64,000 bases of DNA from Candidatus Aminicenantota bacterium (lineage in GTDB: Bacteria; Acidobacteriota; Aminicenantia; UBA2199). The notes below the pieces were generated by a model that saw only the letters and a program-made list of their open reading frames with translations, made no database searches and was not told the origin of the DNA. Position 1 is the stretch's first letter. Each line of letters opens with the position of its first letter. The stretch covers positions 62,001 through 126,000 of the forward strand of contig JAPKZK010000121.1 in the NCBI GenBank assembly GCA_026393835.1. The letters run 5' to 3'. Position numbers and translations under genes: made by a program. Below are positions 1 through 8,218 of the stretch, one piece after another.

Positions 1-765
1 AATGACGTTGTGTGCTTTACCTACATTGATGATACAGCTGGATTTACCGCTCAAGGATGGAAGGTCGAGGAGGCTTATCTCGATCAATCATCACGGATAA
101 TCATTCGATTCTCAGGCAAGGGATTTTCCTGGCGTCGGTTGGAAAGCGATGAAATCCAGGCATATGGTTTGGAAGTCCCACCCTCTTGGGTTGCGGAATT
201 CTATGGCCCACAACCGGCTGCTAATAGTATGTGGGGTATTTGGCGAGAACATCCAAAACTCAAAGGTAGGTTCCTACCGGATTACCCGGACGATCTCCAG
301 GTGTTAGTACATGACGGGGGCCCGAGGATCAGCAGCAATCCGGCTGAAGTAGTATGGGTTTCAGTTAGGGGTATGAAAGGGGAGGTATTCCAGGGGCGCA
401 TGTTGAACCAGCCATCTAACCTCAAAAATGTTCGCTATGGCGACAAAATCCAGTTTGTAGTCGCTGATGGAGCCGAGTTTCCCGTCATGGTTACAGAGAA
501 ATATCTAAGGGAATGTGGGGCGTGGGTAATTCACCCTTGCAACAAGTGCGGTTTTTCCGAATTATTCGACGCTCCATCGGACCTCATTCGGGTAGTTTTC
601 CCCAAACAGCCAGCCGGGATGATCATGATCAAGTTCACCGCGTTCTGCCCGTTGTGTGGCGGAATTCAAGTTATCGAGTCAAAGAATAATCCGGACGAAA
701 ACGAAGAAGAGGCAGTTTCTGCACCTTTAACTACCAAACGCCCGTGGTGGCGGTTCTGGGGCTGA
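1..765 (+). CDS. Zinc-ribbon protein with DUF2314-like region, possibly 5'-truncated
   Basis: The frame is open from the first base of the window, so the true start may lie upstream; a GTG at 10 is the first internal candidate and gives 251 residues. The middle, around residues 110-150, reads like the DUF2314 pattern (VWVSVRG, then YGDKIQFVV). The C-terminal part has two CxxC knuckles (CNKCG and CPLCGG) about 38 residues apart, suggesting one bound zinc. It ends in a basic, Trp-rich tail (KRPWWRFWG). No enzyme motif is seen. DUF2314 has no settled function. It is unrelated in content to the glycan cluster and belongs to the accessory flank. Confidence 0.6.
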   Translation, partial: NDVVCFTYIDDTAGFTAQGWKVEEAYLDQSSRIIIRFSGKGFSWRRLESDEIQAYGLEVPPSWVAEFYGPQPAANSMWGIWREHPKLKGRFLPDYPDDLQVLVHDGGPRISSNPAEVVWVSVRGMKGEVFQGRMLNQPSNLKNVRYGDKIQFVVADGAEFPVMVTEKYLRECGAWVIHPCNKCGFSELFDAPSDLIRVVFPKQPAGMIMIKFTAFCPLCGGIQVIESKNNPDENEEEAVSAPLTTKRPWWRFWG

Positions 766-847
766 GGCCAAAGATTCCTCGGGGAAAATCAAGGGGCAGG
801 GGCCAATATTTTGAATCCCTGCCGCCACCGTTTAAATTCAGTTCCGT

Positions 848-1057
848 TTATATTTCAACTAAGTACTTACTTCCATCAGCTTTCAATAAGTAAGCTTCAA
901 TATTTAAATAATCTTCAATAAGAAGATCATCTGGCAATTGAAAAACTGTTCTTACAAGTTCTTTAACCTCCCTGGATGGAAAAATAAGGGGACAGTCGAA
1001 TTTTTTTCCTCCAATTTTGGGCAGCAAGCAAGCAGGGAATAAATCAACTGATTCCAC
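848..1057 (-). CDS. Possible small protein or gene remnant containing a dispersed repeat
   Basis: A 69-residue minus-strand frame. The C-terminal half (REVKELVRTVFQLPDDLLIE and onward) looks protein-like. The N-terminal half runs through a dispersed repeat: positions 982-1006 match 4732-4756 over 25 bases. No recognised family and no convincing ribosome binding site. It may be the 3' end of a decayed gene joined to repeat sequence. Low confidence. Confidence 0.2.
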   Translation of the reverse strand: MESVDLFPACLLPKIGGKKFDCPLIFPSREVKELVRTVFQLPDDLLIEDYLNIEAYLLKADGSKYLVEI

Positions 1058-1444
1058 ACATGCATGAACAATACAAAAAGTGGATCAGTTTAACTGAGCA
1101 TACGTGGGTCAATTTGTCTGAGCGCTATAGGGCCAGCCGAGAAAAATTCTATTTCGCTGGAATATCGTGGTGAAAAACGAGTCAAATTCAAAAATAGGCT
1201 CAGGATTACCCGACTCTTTGAGCGCGTTTTTTATTCAGCTGATGCCCGTCTACTGATAGGAAAATCTCTTTTTACTCATTCGGAAATTATAGGCAGCTTC
1301 AAAAAAAAGTCAATGCGAAAGTGATTTTTATAGTGGCCCCTCAAAAAAGCGCGATTTCGCTCAGATATGTATGAAGAGGATTTTTTCCTGTCCATTTCTT
1401 TCATTCAGGCGATTTACCATGGTTTGGAAATTAGTAAGTAAGGT
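1058..1444. other. Gene-free stretch, possibly transposon-end remnant
   Basis: No credible coding frame was found. The text near 1078-1140 (GTGGATCAGTTT..., GTGGGTCAATTTGTC) vaguely resembles IS21-type ends, but no transposase or clear terminal inverted repeats are present, so this is not called as a mobile element. No promoter or RNA gene is evident. Confidence 0.25.
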
Positions 1445-2209
1445 TTAACGATGCTCGTAGCAGTACCCACTAGGATCTGTTGTTTTATTTTTACACCTTT
1501 TACCTTTCTTTGTGTAACCATGGCACTGGACAGCAACCGCATTGCTTTTATAAGAATGGCTTGTTTTCATGTTTGAATTCTGTGCGCCATTATAAAAAGA
1601 GCTTGTTTTTGTATTTGAATTCTGGGTGCCCCATCTCTCCACATTTTTATTATCTGGCAATTCAGGCAATATTGAAAGTATCTTTATTGTAATCGCAGGT
1701 TGTTTATCGAATTTCTCGTGCAAAAAGGTAAAAGATAGCCCATTTGAGTATATAATTTCATAGTTATCTCCACCTAGAACAGGTTCCTTGGATTTTAATC
1801 CAATTGGCTCCCCCAAATTCATAAATAAGAAATAAAGGGCCTTTACCCCGGTTTTCAAATCAAACAAGTCTTTGGTTTTTCCTTTGAGATATTTGAAATC
1901 TTGCGTTACAATAATGGATTTGACTGTATCTTTATCGGTGATTATTTCAAGCCCGGGTTCAATTGTTAACATATGGCTGGAATATTTTATGCTAAAGTCG
2001 ATATCGCTGATATTTTTTCCAAATTTGGTCAAAACATCTAATATTGGCATATCAACGCTGATTCCGCGAACAGTAAGGTTTTTTGATGTTATTTTTGAGT
2101 CCATGAAAAGAATGTCGGTATCGATTAATTCAAACGTCTTTTGATCTTGTCCATTTACAAATACACAAAGTAAGAGAATCGTTATGCCCAAAATAATTTC
2201 TTTTTTCAT
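1445..2209 (-). CDS. Exported protein with C-terminal DUF5763-type Cys/His motif
   Basis: 254 residues. The N-terminus is a signal peptide: KKE, a hydrophobic run (IILGITILLLCVFV), then NGQDQ, suggesting cleavage near residue 20. Residues about 20-190 form a beta-rich domain of unknown family. A low-complexity linker with repeated TQNSNTKTSS / AQNSNMKTSH follows. The last ~30 residues carry the motif C-x-G-x-T-K-K-G-x-x-C-K-N, then GYCYEH, which matches the small DUF5763 Cys/His module found at the ends of various bacterial proteins. An AGGAG lies 7 bases before the ATG. Function unknown; probably periplasmic or surface-located. Confidence 0.6.
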   Translation of the reverse strand: MKKEIILGITILLLCVFVNGQDQKTFELIDTDILFMDSKITSKNLTVRGISVDMPILDVLTKFGKNISDIDFSIKYSSHMLTIEPGLEIITDKDTVKSIIVTQDFKYLKGKTKDLFDLKTGVKALYFLFMNLGEPIGLKSKEPVLGGDNYEIIYSNGLSFTFLHEKFDKQPAITIKILSILPELPDNKNVERWGTQNSNTKTSSFYNGAQNSNMKTSHSYKSNAVAVQCHGYTKKGKRCKNKTTDPSGYCYEHR

Positions 2210-2235
2210 AAATACTCCTGCATCTTAACTCGTGG

Positions 2236-2772
2236 TTATTTTTTGCATTTTGGTTTTTGCGCCATCATAGCCCCACCTAGCAAAGCAATAAAAGCGCCTA
2301 TGGCTGAAATATAGAATCCACCTCCAATCTGTGACGAGAATCCCCCGCTGAAAGTGCCGACATTTTCCAGCAGTTGATAATAAAGGTATGCCATGTATAC
2401 AAGGCATAATAGGCTACATAAAACAATGATAAGACCGAAGTTTCTTTTAAGAATCATACCGATAGCCGCCAGAAGGGCAATCACAATACCGAAAATAAGG
2501 AAAATATAGGAATCCCCCACCTTCTGAAATGCACTGACAGAAAAAACACCGGCTGTCATCCAAGGCATTACCAGTCCAATCACAAGAAGAGCACCGCCGA
2601 TCATTGAAATAATACTGGCAACTCTTAACCTTTGGGTTGAATCATTGTCGGATTGAACCGGTTTAGTCAAGTCGCTGCCACAGTGCTTACATTTAATCGC
2701 TCCCTTGATCACATCTTCTTTGCAATATGGACACTCCATTAGCTCTTTACCATCGTTTACATTCATATTCAT
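2236..2772 (-). CDS. Zinc-ribbon membrane protein, four transmembrane segments
   Basis: 178 residues. The N-terminal zinc ribbon has CPYCKEDV and CKHCGSDL (two CxxC pairs, residues 14-33), the common double-zinc-ribbon form. About four hydrophobic segments follow (near residues 53-73, 85-105, 110-133, 148-168), and it ends KPKCKK. GGAGGG directly precedes two alternative ATG codons (MNMNV). It lies upstream of the exported DUF5763 protein on the same strand, 26 bases away, so the two may be co-transcribed. Such ribbon-plus-membrane proteins are common and mostly uncharacterised. Confidence 0.6.
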   Translation of the reverse strand: MNMNVNDGKELMECPYCKEDVIKGAIKCKHCGSDLTKPVQSDNDSTQRLRVASIISMIGGALLVIGLVMPWMTAGVFSVSAFQKVGDSYIFLIFGIVIALLAAIGMILKRNFGLIIVLCSLLCLVYMAYLYYQLLENVGTFSGGFSSQIGGGFYISAIGAFIALLGGAMMAQKPKCKK

Positions 2773-2913
2773 TTACCCTCCAAAATATATATCTAATCTA
2801 ATTTTACCATCCCACCCGGGGTGTGTCAAGGGGTAGGGAATTTTTTGATTTTTTTTGCCTGCCCCTTTCTTTTCCCACCTGTCGTCGCGCAGCTTCTTAT
2901 TCCTTGACACCTG

Positions 2914-3210
2914 TCACAGCGGCGGCTTTGATCCGGATTTGCTGACCGGGTTTCGCGGTTCGGCCTTTGGACTGGGTACAGATTGGATAAGAAGCAATAA
3001 AGTCTCACGGTAGGCTGCATCAGTCACGTATTTCTTCCCATCAGCGGCTCCGAATTTCAGTTAGTGACAATTTGTCACCGACTATTTGCCTTCTTTTTTA
3101 AGTCGCTCTTTTAATTTATTCCAATACTTTCGGGCGGTTTGATAGTCTGGTTGTTGAATGAGTGCGGCCAAAATATCTACCACGGAAAAGTGTTCGTCCG
3201 TTTGTTGGCC
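2914..3210 (-). pseudogene. Decayed DinD/BRO-family antirepressor fragment
   Basis: Translating the minus strand from 3210 gives DEHFSVVDILAALI, then DYQTARKYWNKLKERLKKEG, then SVTNCH, LKFGAADGKKYVTDAAYRE and LLLLIQSVPSPKAEP. This is the recognisable order of DNA-damage-inducible protein D / BRO-N phage antirepressor proteins. In-frame stops lie at 3082-3084 (TAG) and 3061-3063 (TAA), both where a Gln codon would fit, and the frame ends at 2914-2916. The N-terminus is lost: above 3210 the sequence becomes a palindromic repeat (AGGGCCGTTGGCCCT). Neither a start codon nor the full C-terminus remains. Family assignment is by eye. Confidence 0.6.
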
Positions 3211-3338
3211 AGGGCCGTTGGCCCTACCAATAATAAATCCGAAGCACGAACCTCAAAATTTGAAACAAATTCAAATGACCAAAAAACGGTAAATCAGGGA
3301 GCAGGGGTTAGGGATTTGAAAAAGCGGGAAATCGCCCT

Positions 3339-3572
3339 TTAAATCTGCTGCATTTCATATTCGATAGTATCCGCGCTAAAATCCTGTTCATGCGGCCATA
3401 CAACTCCACCAAATGCCAATCTTACCGAATTAAAAAAACTCTTATCCTTCAACTCTGTGAAAATCCCTTTGTCGAGGTATGGCTTGACATTAAAGAATCC
3501 CTTTTTCCCATTTGAAAGCTGGACTAACAATACATAATCTTCTTTTGTTTCAACGTGATTTACCTTAACCAT
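3339..3572 (-). CDS. DUF2442 domain protein
   Basis: 77 residues. The pattern VLLVQLSNGKKGFFNVKPYL, then FFNSVRLAFGGVVWPHEQDF and the closing DFSADTIEYEM is characteristic of DUF2442. These proteins are commonly encoded next to DUF4160 partners, as here. The pair is often suspected to be a toxin-antitoxin or accessory module, but no activity is established to my knowledge. GAGGA lies about 8 bases before the ATG. The upstream DUF4160 gene ends 10 bases away, so they form a two-gene operon. Confidence 0.7.
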   Translation of the reverse strand: MVKVNHVETKEDYVLLVQLSNGKKGFFNVKPYLDKGIFTELKDKSFFNSVRLAFGGVVWPHEQDFSADTIEYEMQQI

Positions 3573-3582
3573 GATCGCATCC

Positions 3583-3852
3583 TCATTTTAATGGGTCTAT
3601 TTTAAATGGAAGCTGTCCTTGTACTGCCAGTTTCCAATCCGCCATTAACTCCTCCTGATGAATTTCCATCCAGGCCTGGACTAATTTCATTTTATTTTTG
3701 GGCAATTTACCAGAAATAATTTTACCATCTTCGATTGCTATCACCGCGTCATATTCGCCATAGTTTGTGTGAACATGTGGACGATGGTGCTTTTTATCAT
3801 CAAAGAAGAACATGTAGATTATTATCCCGTAAAACATCGCTATTGAAGGCAT
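3583..3852 (-). CDS. DUF4160 domain protein
   Basis: 89 residues. The start PSIAMFYGIIIYMFFFDD followed by HHRPHVHTNYGEYDAVIAIE is the signature of DUF4160, whose name-giving feature is the conserved H-x-PHxH segment. The end (AWMEIHQEELMADW) is also typical. AGGAG lies 6 bases before the ATG at 3852. First gene of the DUF4160-DUF2442 pair. Role unknown; such pairs are frequent in accessory regions. Confidence 0.75.
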   Translation of the reverse strand: MPSIAMFYGIIIYMFFFDDKKHHRPHVHTNYGEYDAVIAIEDGKIISGKLPKNKMKLVQAWMEIHQEELMADWKLAVQGQLPFKIDPLK

Positions 3853-4017
3853 GCGGTACTCCTTTGGCCAGGATTGGCCTTTTTAGGGCTAACTGTTTTT
3901 ATACGAAATTCTTGTTTTGTAATCATCAGGCTATTTGTAACATAGAACAGGAAATTTTTCAACAGGTCCTTGCTTTTTCCTCGTATGCGCGCCCCCGGCG
4001 GACAGAGAAATAATAAA

Positions 4018-4078
4018 TCCGAAGCAGAAATTAGCCACGGACGAACACGGATGGGCACGGACAGAGAAAGAATAAATT
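4018..4078. repeat. CACGGACGAACACGG dispersed repeat
   Basis: GCCACGGACGAACACGGATGGGCACGGACAG-type sequence. The complementary arm (GTCCGTGTTCGTCCGTGG) appears at 4661-4681. Members of this family recur near 8034-8216, 10333-10360, 31757-31855, 38055-38158, 38842-39016, 44523-44552 and 59372-59445. Copies sit between genes or fuse to gene ends. Confidence 0.75.
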
Positions 4079-4206
4079 CGTTTCTTTCTCACATCAAGTG
4101 GGTAAGACCATTTTTGCATAGCCCGGTTTGAACCCATCGAATCCTTATGCCGCACCTTCCGGCATATACATTAAGCCCGCCTCTCTACATTTTATACCCA
4201 ATTGAG

Positions 4207-4626
4207 CCTATATTGATCCTTTGGGGGGCGAAATCACTTTTTTTTACTGCTATTCCCCCTTTCGGGGCTCCGGTCTCAACTCTTTAAAGGACCTGTATCA
4301 ACTCTTTTTGCTATTGTACCACCCCTTTTTACTATTACCTCATACCTTCGGGCGCCTGCATCACCTCTTCAAAAATTTACAAAAAAAATTTTTGGGGGTG
4401 GTATCAGTCCCTTAAGGATCGATGCCGGGCCTTTGGAAATCAAATGAGTCCTGTTAGGATTGAGATCGATCCTTTTAGATGTAAAATAAGAACCCCCGGA
4501 GGATTGGTATCATACCTTCGAGGAGTGATATAATAGAAAAAAGGAGTGGTCCCGGCGTTTAAAGGATCCAATTAATATCCCGGGGGGGTGGTATAGGGGT
4601 TCGAGGCGCCGATGCACTTGCAAAAA
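4207..4626. repeat. Degenerate tandem array with ~21 bp period (array 1)
   Basis: From about 4274 onward the text repeats every 21-22 bases with a loose core like GGTATCAnnCCTTnnGAGG. Examples are TGTATCAACTCTTTTTG at 4295, TGCATCACCTCTTC at 4357, TGGTATCAGTCCCTTAAGG at 4399 and TGGTATCATACCTTCGAGG at 4505. About 16-18 units can be phased, including many poor ones. Units diverge strongly, and stops interrupt any long frame, so it appears non-coding. It sits upstream of the promoter of the first glycan operon. A second array with the same period but a different unit lies at 34470-34740. Confidence 0.7.
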
Positions 4627-4731
4627 AAAGCGTTACCCATTCAACTTGAGTCGTCCGTGCTTGTCCGTGTTCGTCCGTGGCCTTTTTTTTCGTGTTTTTC
4701 GCGTGTTTCGCGGGTCAATATTTCTACAGAC

Positions 4732-4756
4732 AAATAAGGGGACAGTCGAATTTTTT
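4732..4756. repeat. 25 bp dispersed repeat (second copy)
   Basis: Identical over 25 bases to 982-1006 (AAATAAGGGGACAGTCGAAT followed by Ts). Here it is intergenic; in the first copy it overlaps a small minus-strand frame. Confidence 0.7.
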
Positions 4757-4889
4757 CTCGAGAAAAAGCAGAAGGTGAGAAAAATAATCTGTGATAATCT
4801 GTGTAATCGCCCATTTGTGGACAAATGTTTTTTTATTCGTGGTAATTCGTGAAGATTCGTGGGCAAAAAATTCCCGGCTTTGGTCTACC

Positions 4890-4918
4890 TTGAAAAAATC
4901 CGCCTTTTATGATATCCT
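4890..4918 (+). promoter_or_regulatory. Sigma-70-type promoter of the nonulosonic-acid operon
   Basis: TTGAAA at 4890-4895, a 17-base spacer, then TATCCT at 4913-4918. The surrounding 38 bases are almost identical to 20199-20236 upstream of the second glycan operon, where the boxes are TTGAAA and TATTCT at the same spacing. Conservation between two otherwise unrelated upstream regions supports the call. The predicted transcript has a leader of about 100 bases before the ATG at 5028. Confidence 0.6.
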
Positions 4919-4995
4919 GCCTTAATAAGTTCACTATTTTGAACGTAAAAAACGATGCTGTGAGTACGCTCTGTAAACCCACTTTTGAGTGCAAA

Positions 4996-5007
4996 GGCGG
5001 GAGCTTG
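4996..5007 (+). promoter_or_regulatory. ops/JUMPstart-like element in the operon leader
   Basis: GGCGGGAGCTTG lies in the untranslated leader, 20 bases before the first start codon. The enteric ops element read by RfaH is GGCGGTAGCGTG, which matches at 10 of 12 positions. A sister copy, GGCGGAAGCTTG, lies at 20308-20319 in the homologous leader of the second glycan operon. Position and motif suggest recruitment of a NusG paralogue for long surface-glycan operons. This is inference; no such regulator gene is in the window. Confidence 0.45.
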
Positions 5008-5027
5008 TTCTTATAGGAGATAAAAAA

Positions 5028-6185
5028 ATGCTGAACTACGGCAAACACTGGATCGATCAAGACGATATCGCCGCTGTAACCAAAGTCCTGGAATCGGATT
5101 TCCTCACCCAGGGCCCGGAAGTGCTCAATTTTGAAAAAAACCTGGCCGACTTCCTGGAAACCCGCTTTGCCGTCGTCGTGGCCAACGGCACCGCCGCACT
5201 CCACCTGGCAGTCAAAGCCCTGGAACTGGAAAAAGGCCAACAAGGGATTACCTGCCCGAATACGTTCGCCGCCAGCGCCAACTGCCTTGTTTATAACGGC
5301 CTGGAACCTGCTTTCGTGGATATCGATGAAAAGTCCTACTGCATGGACCCGGCTGAACTGGAAAGACGTATTACCCGCCGCACAAAAGTGATTATCCCGG
5401 TTCATTTCGCCGGCCAACCGGCCGACATGGAACGAATTAAAGATATTGCCTTTAAAAGAAATCTCCACGTCATCGAAGACGCTTCCCACGCCATCGGCAG
5501 CAAATACGAAAACGACCGCATGGTGGGCGCCTGCTGCTATGCGGAGATGTGCGTTTTTTCCTTCCACCCGGTGAAAACCATTGCCACCGGCGAAGGCGGC
5601 GCCATTACCACGAATCTTAAAAGCCTCTACGATAAGTTAATCTTGCTGCGAAACCACGGTATTACGAAAGACCCTTCAAAATTCAAAATCGATCTTTCAA
5701 ATCCCCCCAACCCCTGGTACTATGAAATGCTGGACCTGGGTTTCAATTACCGGTTGACGGATATCCAGGCCGCGCTGGGAACCAGCCAATTGAAAAGAAT
5801 CGACGCGTTTATCCAACGCCGCCGGGAAATCGTCGCCCGCTACAATGAGGTTTTCAAAAATATTCCCTGGCTGACAATTCCATACGAGCGCGAAGGGGTG
5901 TTTTCCGCTTTCCATCTTTATGTGCTTAAAATCGATTTCGAAAAAATCGGCAAAACCCGCGCCCAGGTGATGGAAGAATTGAAAGCCAAAGGCGTCGGAA
6001 CGCAGGTGCATTATATCCCGGTTCATTTGCAGCCTTATTATAGGGAACATTTCGGGTTCAAGGAAGGAGATTTCCCCAGGGCGGAACAGTATTATCGGCA
6101 ATGTCTCAGCATTCCACTGTACCCCAAAATGACGGACGCTGATGTTGATCAAGTCATCCATGCGATAATGGAGTTAAAAGGATAA
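5028..6185 (+). CDS. pseC: PseC-like UDP-4-keto-6-deoxy-sugar aminotransferase
   Basis: 385 residues, a DegT/DnrJ/EryC1/StrS PLP-dependent aminotransferase. The family transfers an amino group to C4 of a UDP-4-keto-6-deoxy-HexNAc, an early step of pseudaminic or legionaminic acid synthesis in the cytoplasm. Markers are the N-terminal YGKHWIDQDDIAAV, VVANGTAALHLAVKAL, EDASHAIGSKY, and the PLP-lysine segment FSFHPVKTIATGEGGAI, all strongly PseC/SpsC-like. The ATG at 5028 is preferred to an upstream GTG at 4989 because AGGAG (5016-5020) lies 7 bases before it. First gene of the operon. No PseB-type dehydratase is seen in the window, so the substrate must come from a gene elsewhere. Confidence 0.85.
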   Translation: MLNYGKHWIDQDDIAAVTKVLESDFLTQGPEVLNFEKNLADFLETRFAVVVANGTAALHLAVKALELEKGQQGITCPNTFAASANCLVYNGLEPAFVDIDEKSYCMDPAELERRITRRTKVIIPVHFAGQPADMERIKDIAFKRNLHVIEDASHAIGSKYENDRMVGACCYAEMCVFSFHPVKTIATGEGGAITTNLKSLYDKLILLRNHGITKDPSKFKIDLSNPPNPWYYEMLDLGFNYRLTDIQAALGTSQLKRIDAFIQRRREIVARYNEVFKNIPWLTIPYEREGVFSAFHLYVLKIDFEKIGKTRAQVMEELKAKGVGTQVHYIPVHLQPYYREHFGFKEGDFPRAEQYYRQCLSIPLYPKMTDADVDQVIHAIMELKG

Positions 6186-6238
6186 TTGTCAATTGTCAAT
6201 TGTTAATTATTAATGAAAAAGCGGAATTGGGAAAAAAC

Positions 6239-8032
6239 ATGAACGAACAATTACCCCATATCATTTTAGAGACGGCCAATTTCCACGGCGGAGATACGGG
6301 CCAACTGAAGGACGCGATTAATCGCTTCGCAACCCTGGATTATAACAACCTGGGCATTAAATTCCATGCCTTTCACCACGATAACGTGGCCCTGCCTGAT
6401 TTCTCCTGGTACCCCATCGTGAAGAATTTTTATATCGACGCGGACCACTGGAGGGAAATCATCGACCTGGCCGCGGCAAAGAACTTCAAGGTCTGGCTGG
6501 ACCTGTTCTGCGTCTACGGCGTGGAAACCCTGGCCAAAAACCTCACTAACATCCACGGCGTTAAATTACAACCCTCTATCCTGGATAACCTGGAAATCCT
6601 TGCTGAATTAAAAAAATTGACGCTGCAAAATAAAGAACTGATCATCAATGTTTCGGGCCTGGAACTCTCGGATATCCAACGCTACCTCGAAGGGTTTAAG
6701 GAATTTAATTTTAAAAAAGTGATCCTGCAATTGGGGTTTCAAAATTTCCCAACCCAGGTGGAAGACACCTCGTTAAAGAAGATCGATGTTATAAAAGCCG
6801 CTTTCCCGGGAATGGAGATCGGTTATGCCGATCATATCGATGCGGAAACGCCGTTTTCAAAACGGTTCCCCGTGTACGCTTATTTAAAAGGGTGCGCTTA
6901 CCTGGAAAAACATATCTGCAATATTCGCAAAGAAACGAAATATGATTTTAACTCCGCCCTGGAATTGGACGAGATGAAAGAAGTGGCCGCGGAAATTCGC
7001 CTGGTAAGCCGGTGCTTTACCGCCGGGTTTATTTCCGAAAATGAAAGGAAATACTTTGAAAAGAGTATCCAGAAACCCGTGCTTAAGACCCCATTGAATG
7101 CCGGGCAGTTGGTTGCGGCGGCGGATGTGATGTTCCGTCGCACGGACAAGCCGGGGCTCAATTACAAAGAACTGAAAGACCTGCAAAATGGTTTCTTTAT
7201 CTTGAATAAACCTAAAAATCAACCGGACACATTAACGGCGGGCGATTATAAGAAACCCAGGATCGCGGCCATCGTGGCCGCGCGCATGAAATCTTCCCGT
7301 TTGAAACAGAAAGCCATCTTGCCTATCCAGGGGATGTCTTCCATTGAACGGTGCCTGGACAACTGTTTGAAATTCCCTTTTACCGACGAAGTCATCCTGG
7401 CCACTTCCACGCTGGAAGAAGACGCGGTATTGGGCGAATACACGTTAAAAGGCCGGGCGAAATTCTGGCAAGGGGACCCGGAAGACGTCATCTCCCGTTA
7501 CCTGGGCGCTTGCGATAAATACGGCGTCGATGTGATCGTCCGCGTCACCGGCGATTGCCCGGTGATATCGCCGGAAATTGCCGCGTTTTTATTGAAAAGC
7601 CATTTTGCCGCCGGCGCCGATTTCACCGAATCCCGGCGCTTTGCCGTGGGTTCCAATTCCCAGGTCTATAACGTGGAAGCCCTGAAACGGGTCATCCAAC
7701 TGGTAGGCCGCGCGGAATATTCGGAGCATATGACCCTCTATATGACCAATAACCCGGATAGATTCAAAGTGAATTACGTGGACCTGCCGGAAGAACTGGT
7801 CAGGGATTACCGCTTAACCCTGGATTACCAGGAAGACCTGGATATGTTCAACGAATTGTTCAAGAAACTGGCGGAACAGGACCTGGACAGTTCGCTGTTG
7901 AATGTAATTAAAATACTGGATGCGAACCCATCTATTCCCATGCTGAACGCACATAAAACGCTGGTATATAAAACAGATCAAAATTTAATAAAACTATTGA
8001 ACGAAAAAACAAGAATCAATAAAAAAGCTTAG
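6239..8032 (+). CDS. NeuB-like synthase domain fused to SpsF-like cytidylyltransferase
   Basis: 597 residues in two parts. Residues 1 to ~335 form a divergent sialic-acid-synthase (NeuB) TIM barrel. It keeps GYADHIDAETPF, GCAYLEKHIC (compare GAxxIEKH in NeuB) and a shortened SAF-like tail (LNAGQLVAAADVMFRR). From ~350 to the end it is an SpsF/CMP-NulO-synthetase-type nucleotidyltransferase: AAIVAARMKSSRLKQKAIL, FWQGDPEDVISRYL, VRVTGDCPVISPE and EYSEHMTLYM. Together these suggest condensation with PEP and/or CMP activation of a nonulosonic acid. A separate full-length synthase follows two genes later, so the N-terminal barrel may be redundant or specialised. The ATG at 6239 has only a weak ribosome site; a TTG at 6200 is an alternative. 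Confidence 0.75.
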   Translation: MNEQLPHIILETANFHGGDTGQLKDAINRFATLDYNNLGIKFHAFHHDNVALPDFSWYPIVKNFYIDADHWREIIDLAAAKNFKVWLDLFCVYGVETLAKNLTNIHGVKLQPSILDNLEILAELKKLTLQNKELIINVSGLELSDIQRYLEGFKEFNFKKVILQLGFQNFPTQVEDTSLKKIDVIKAAFPGMEIGYADHIDAETPFSKRFPVYAYLKGCAYLEKHICNIRKETKYDFNSALELDEMKEVAAEIRLVSRCFTAGFISENERKYFEKSIQKPVLKTPLNAGQLVAAADVMFRRTDKPGLNYKELKDLQNGFFILNKPKNQPDTLTAGDYKKPRIAAIVAARMKSSRLKQKAILPIQGMSSIERCLDNCLKFPFTDEVILATSTLEEDAVLGEYTLKGRAKFWQGDPEDVISRYLGACDKYGVDVIVRVTGDCPVISPEIAAFLLKSHFAAGADFTESRRFAVGSNSQVYNVEALKRVIQLVGRAEYSEHMTLYMTNNPDRFKVNYVDLPEELVRDYRLTLDYQEDLDMFNELFKKLAEQDLDSSLLNVIKILDANPSIPMLNAHKTLVYKTDQNLIKLLNEKTRINKKA

Positions 8033-8218
8033 CCACAGTTACGCGACGAACACAAGTGTCGCGACACTCACGGACAGGGATGAATAAAACAATATGTGTT
8101 AATCGGTGTAATCGCCCATGCGTGGACAAAAAACATTCGTGGAAATTCGTGTAATTCGTGGGCGTGTTTTTTGTTTTTCAGTCAGTGTCCGTCCGTGTAA
8201 GTCCGTGGCTCATTTAAA
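8033..8218. repeat. Intergenic composite of dispersed repeats
   Basis: Left arm CACGGACAGGG (8071-8081) and right arm GTCCGTCCGTGTAAGTCCGT (8186-8205) belong to the CACGGAC inverted-repeat family. Between them are AATTCGTGTAATTCGTGGGC-type sequences. The whole gap between two pathway genes is repeat-derived and leaves no clear ribosome site for the next gene. Confidence 0.7.

Noticed and set aside
1078..1140. IS21-type element end
   Set aside because: Weak resemblance only; no transposase, terminal repeats or target duplication found.
4207..4740. CRISPR array
   Set aside because: Repeats are only about 21 bases, degenerate and contiguous, with no unique spacers and no cas genes nearby. The same holds for 34470-34740.
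4833..5567. Long minus-strand frame opposite pseC, and similar opposite-strand frames across the cluster
   Set aside because: Strong family matches on the plus strand; the minus-strand frames are shadows of codon bias with no start signals.
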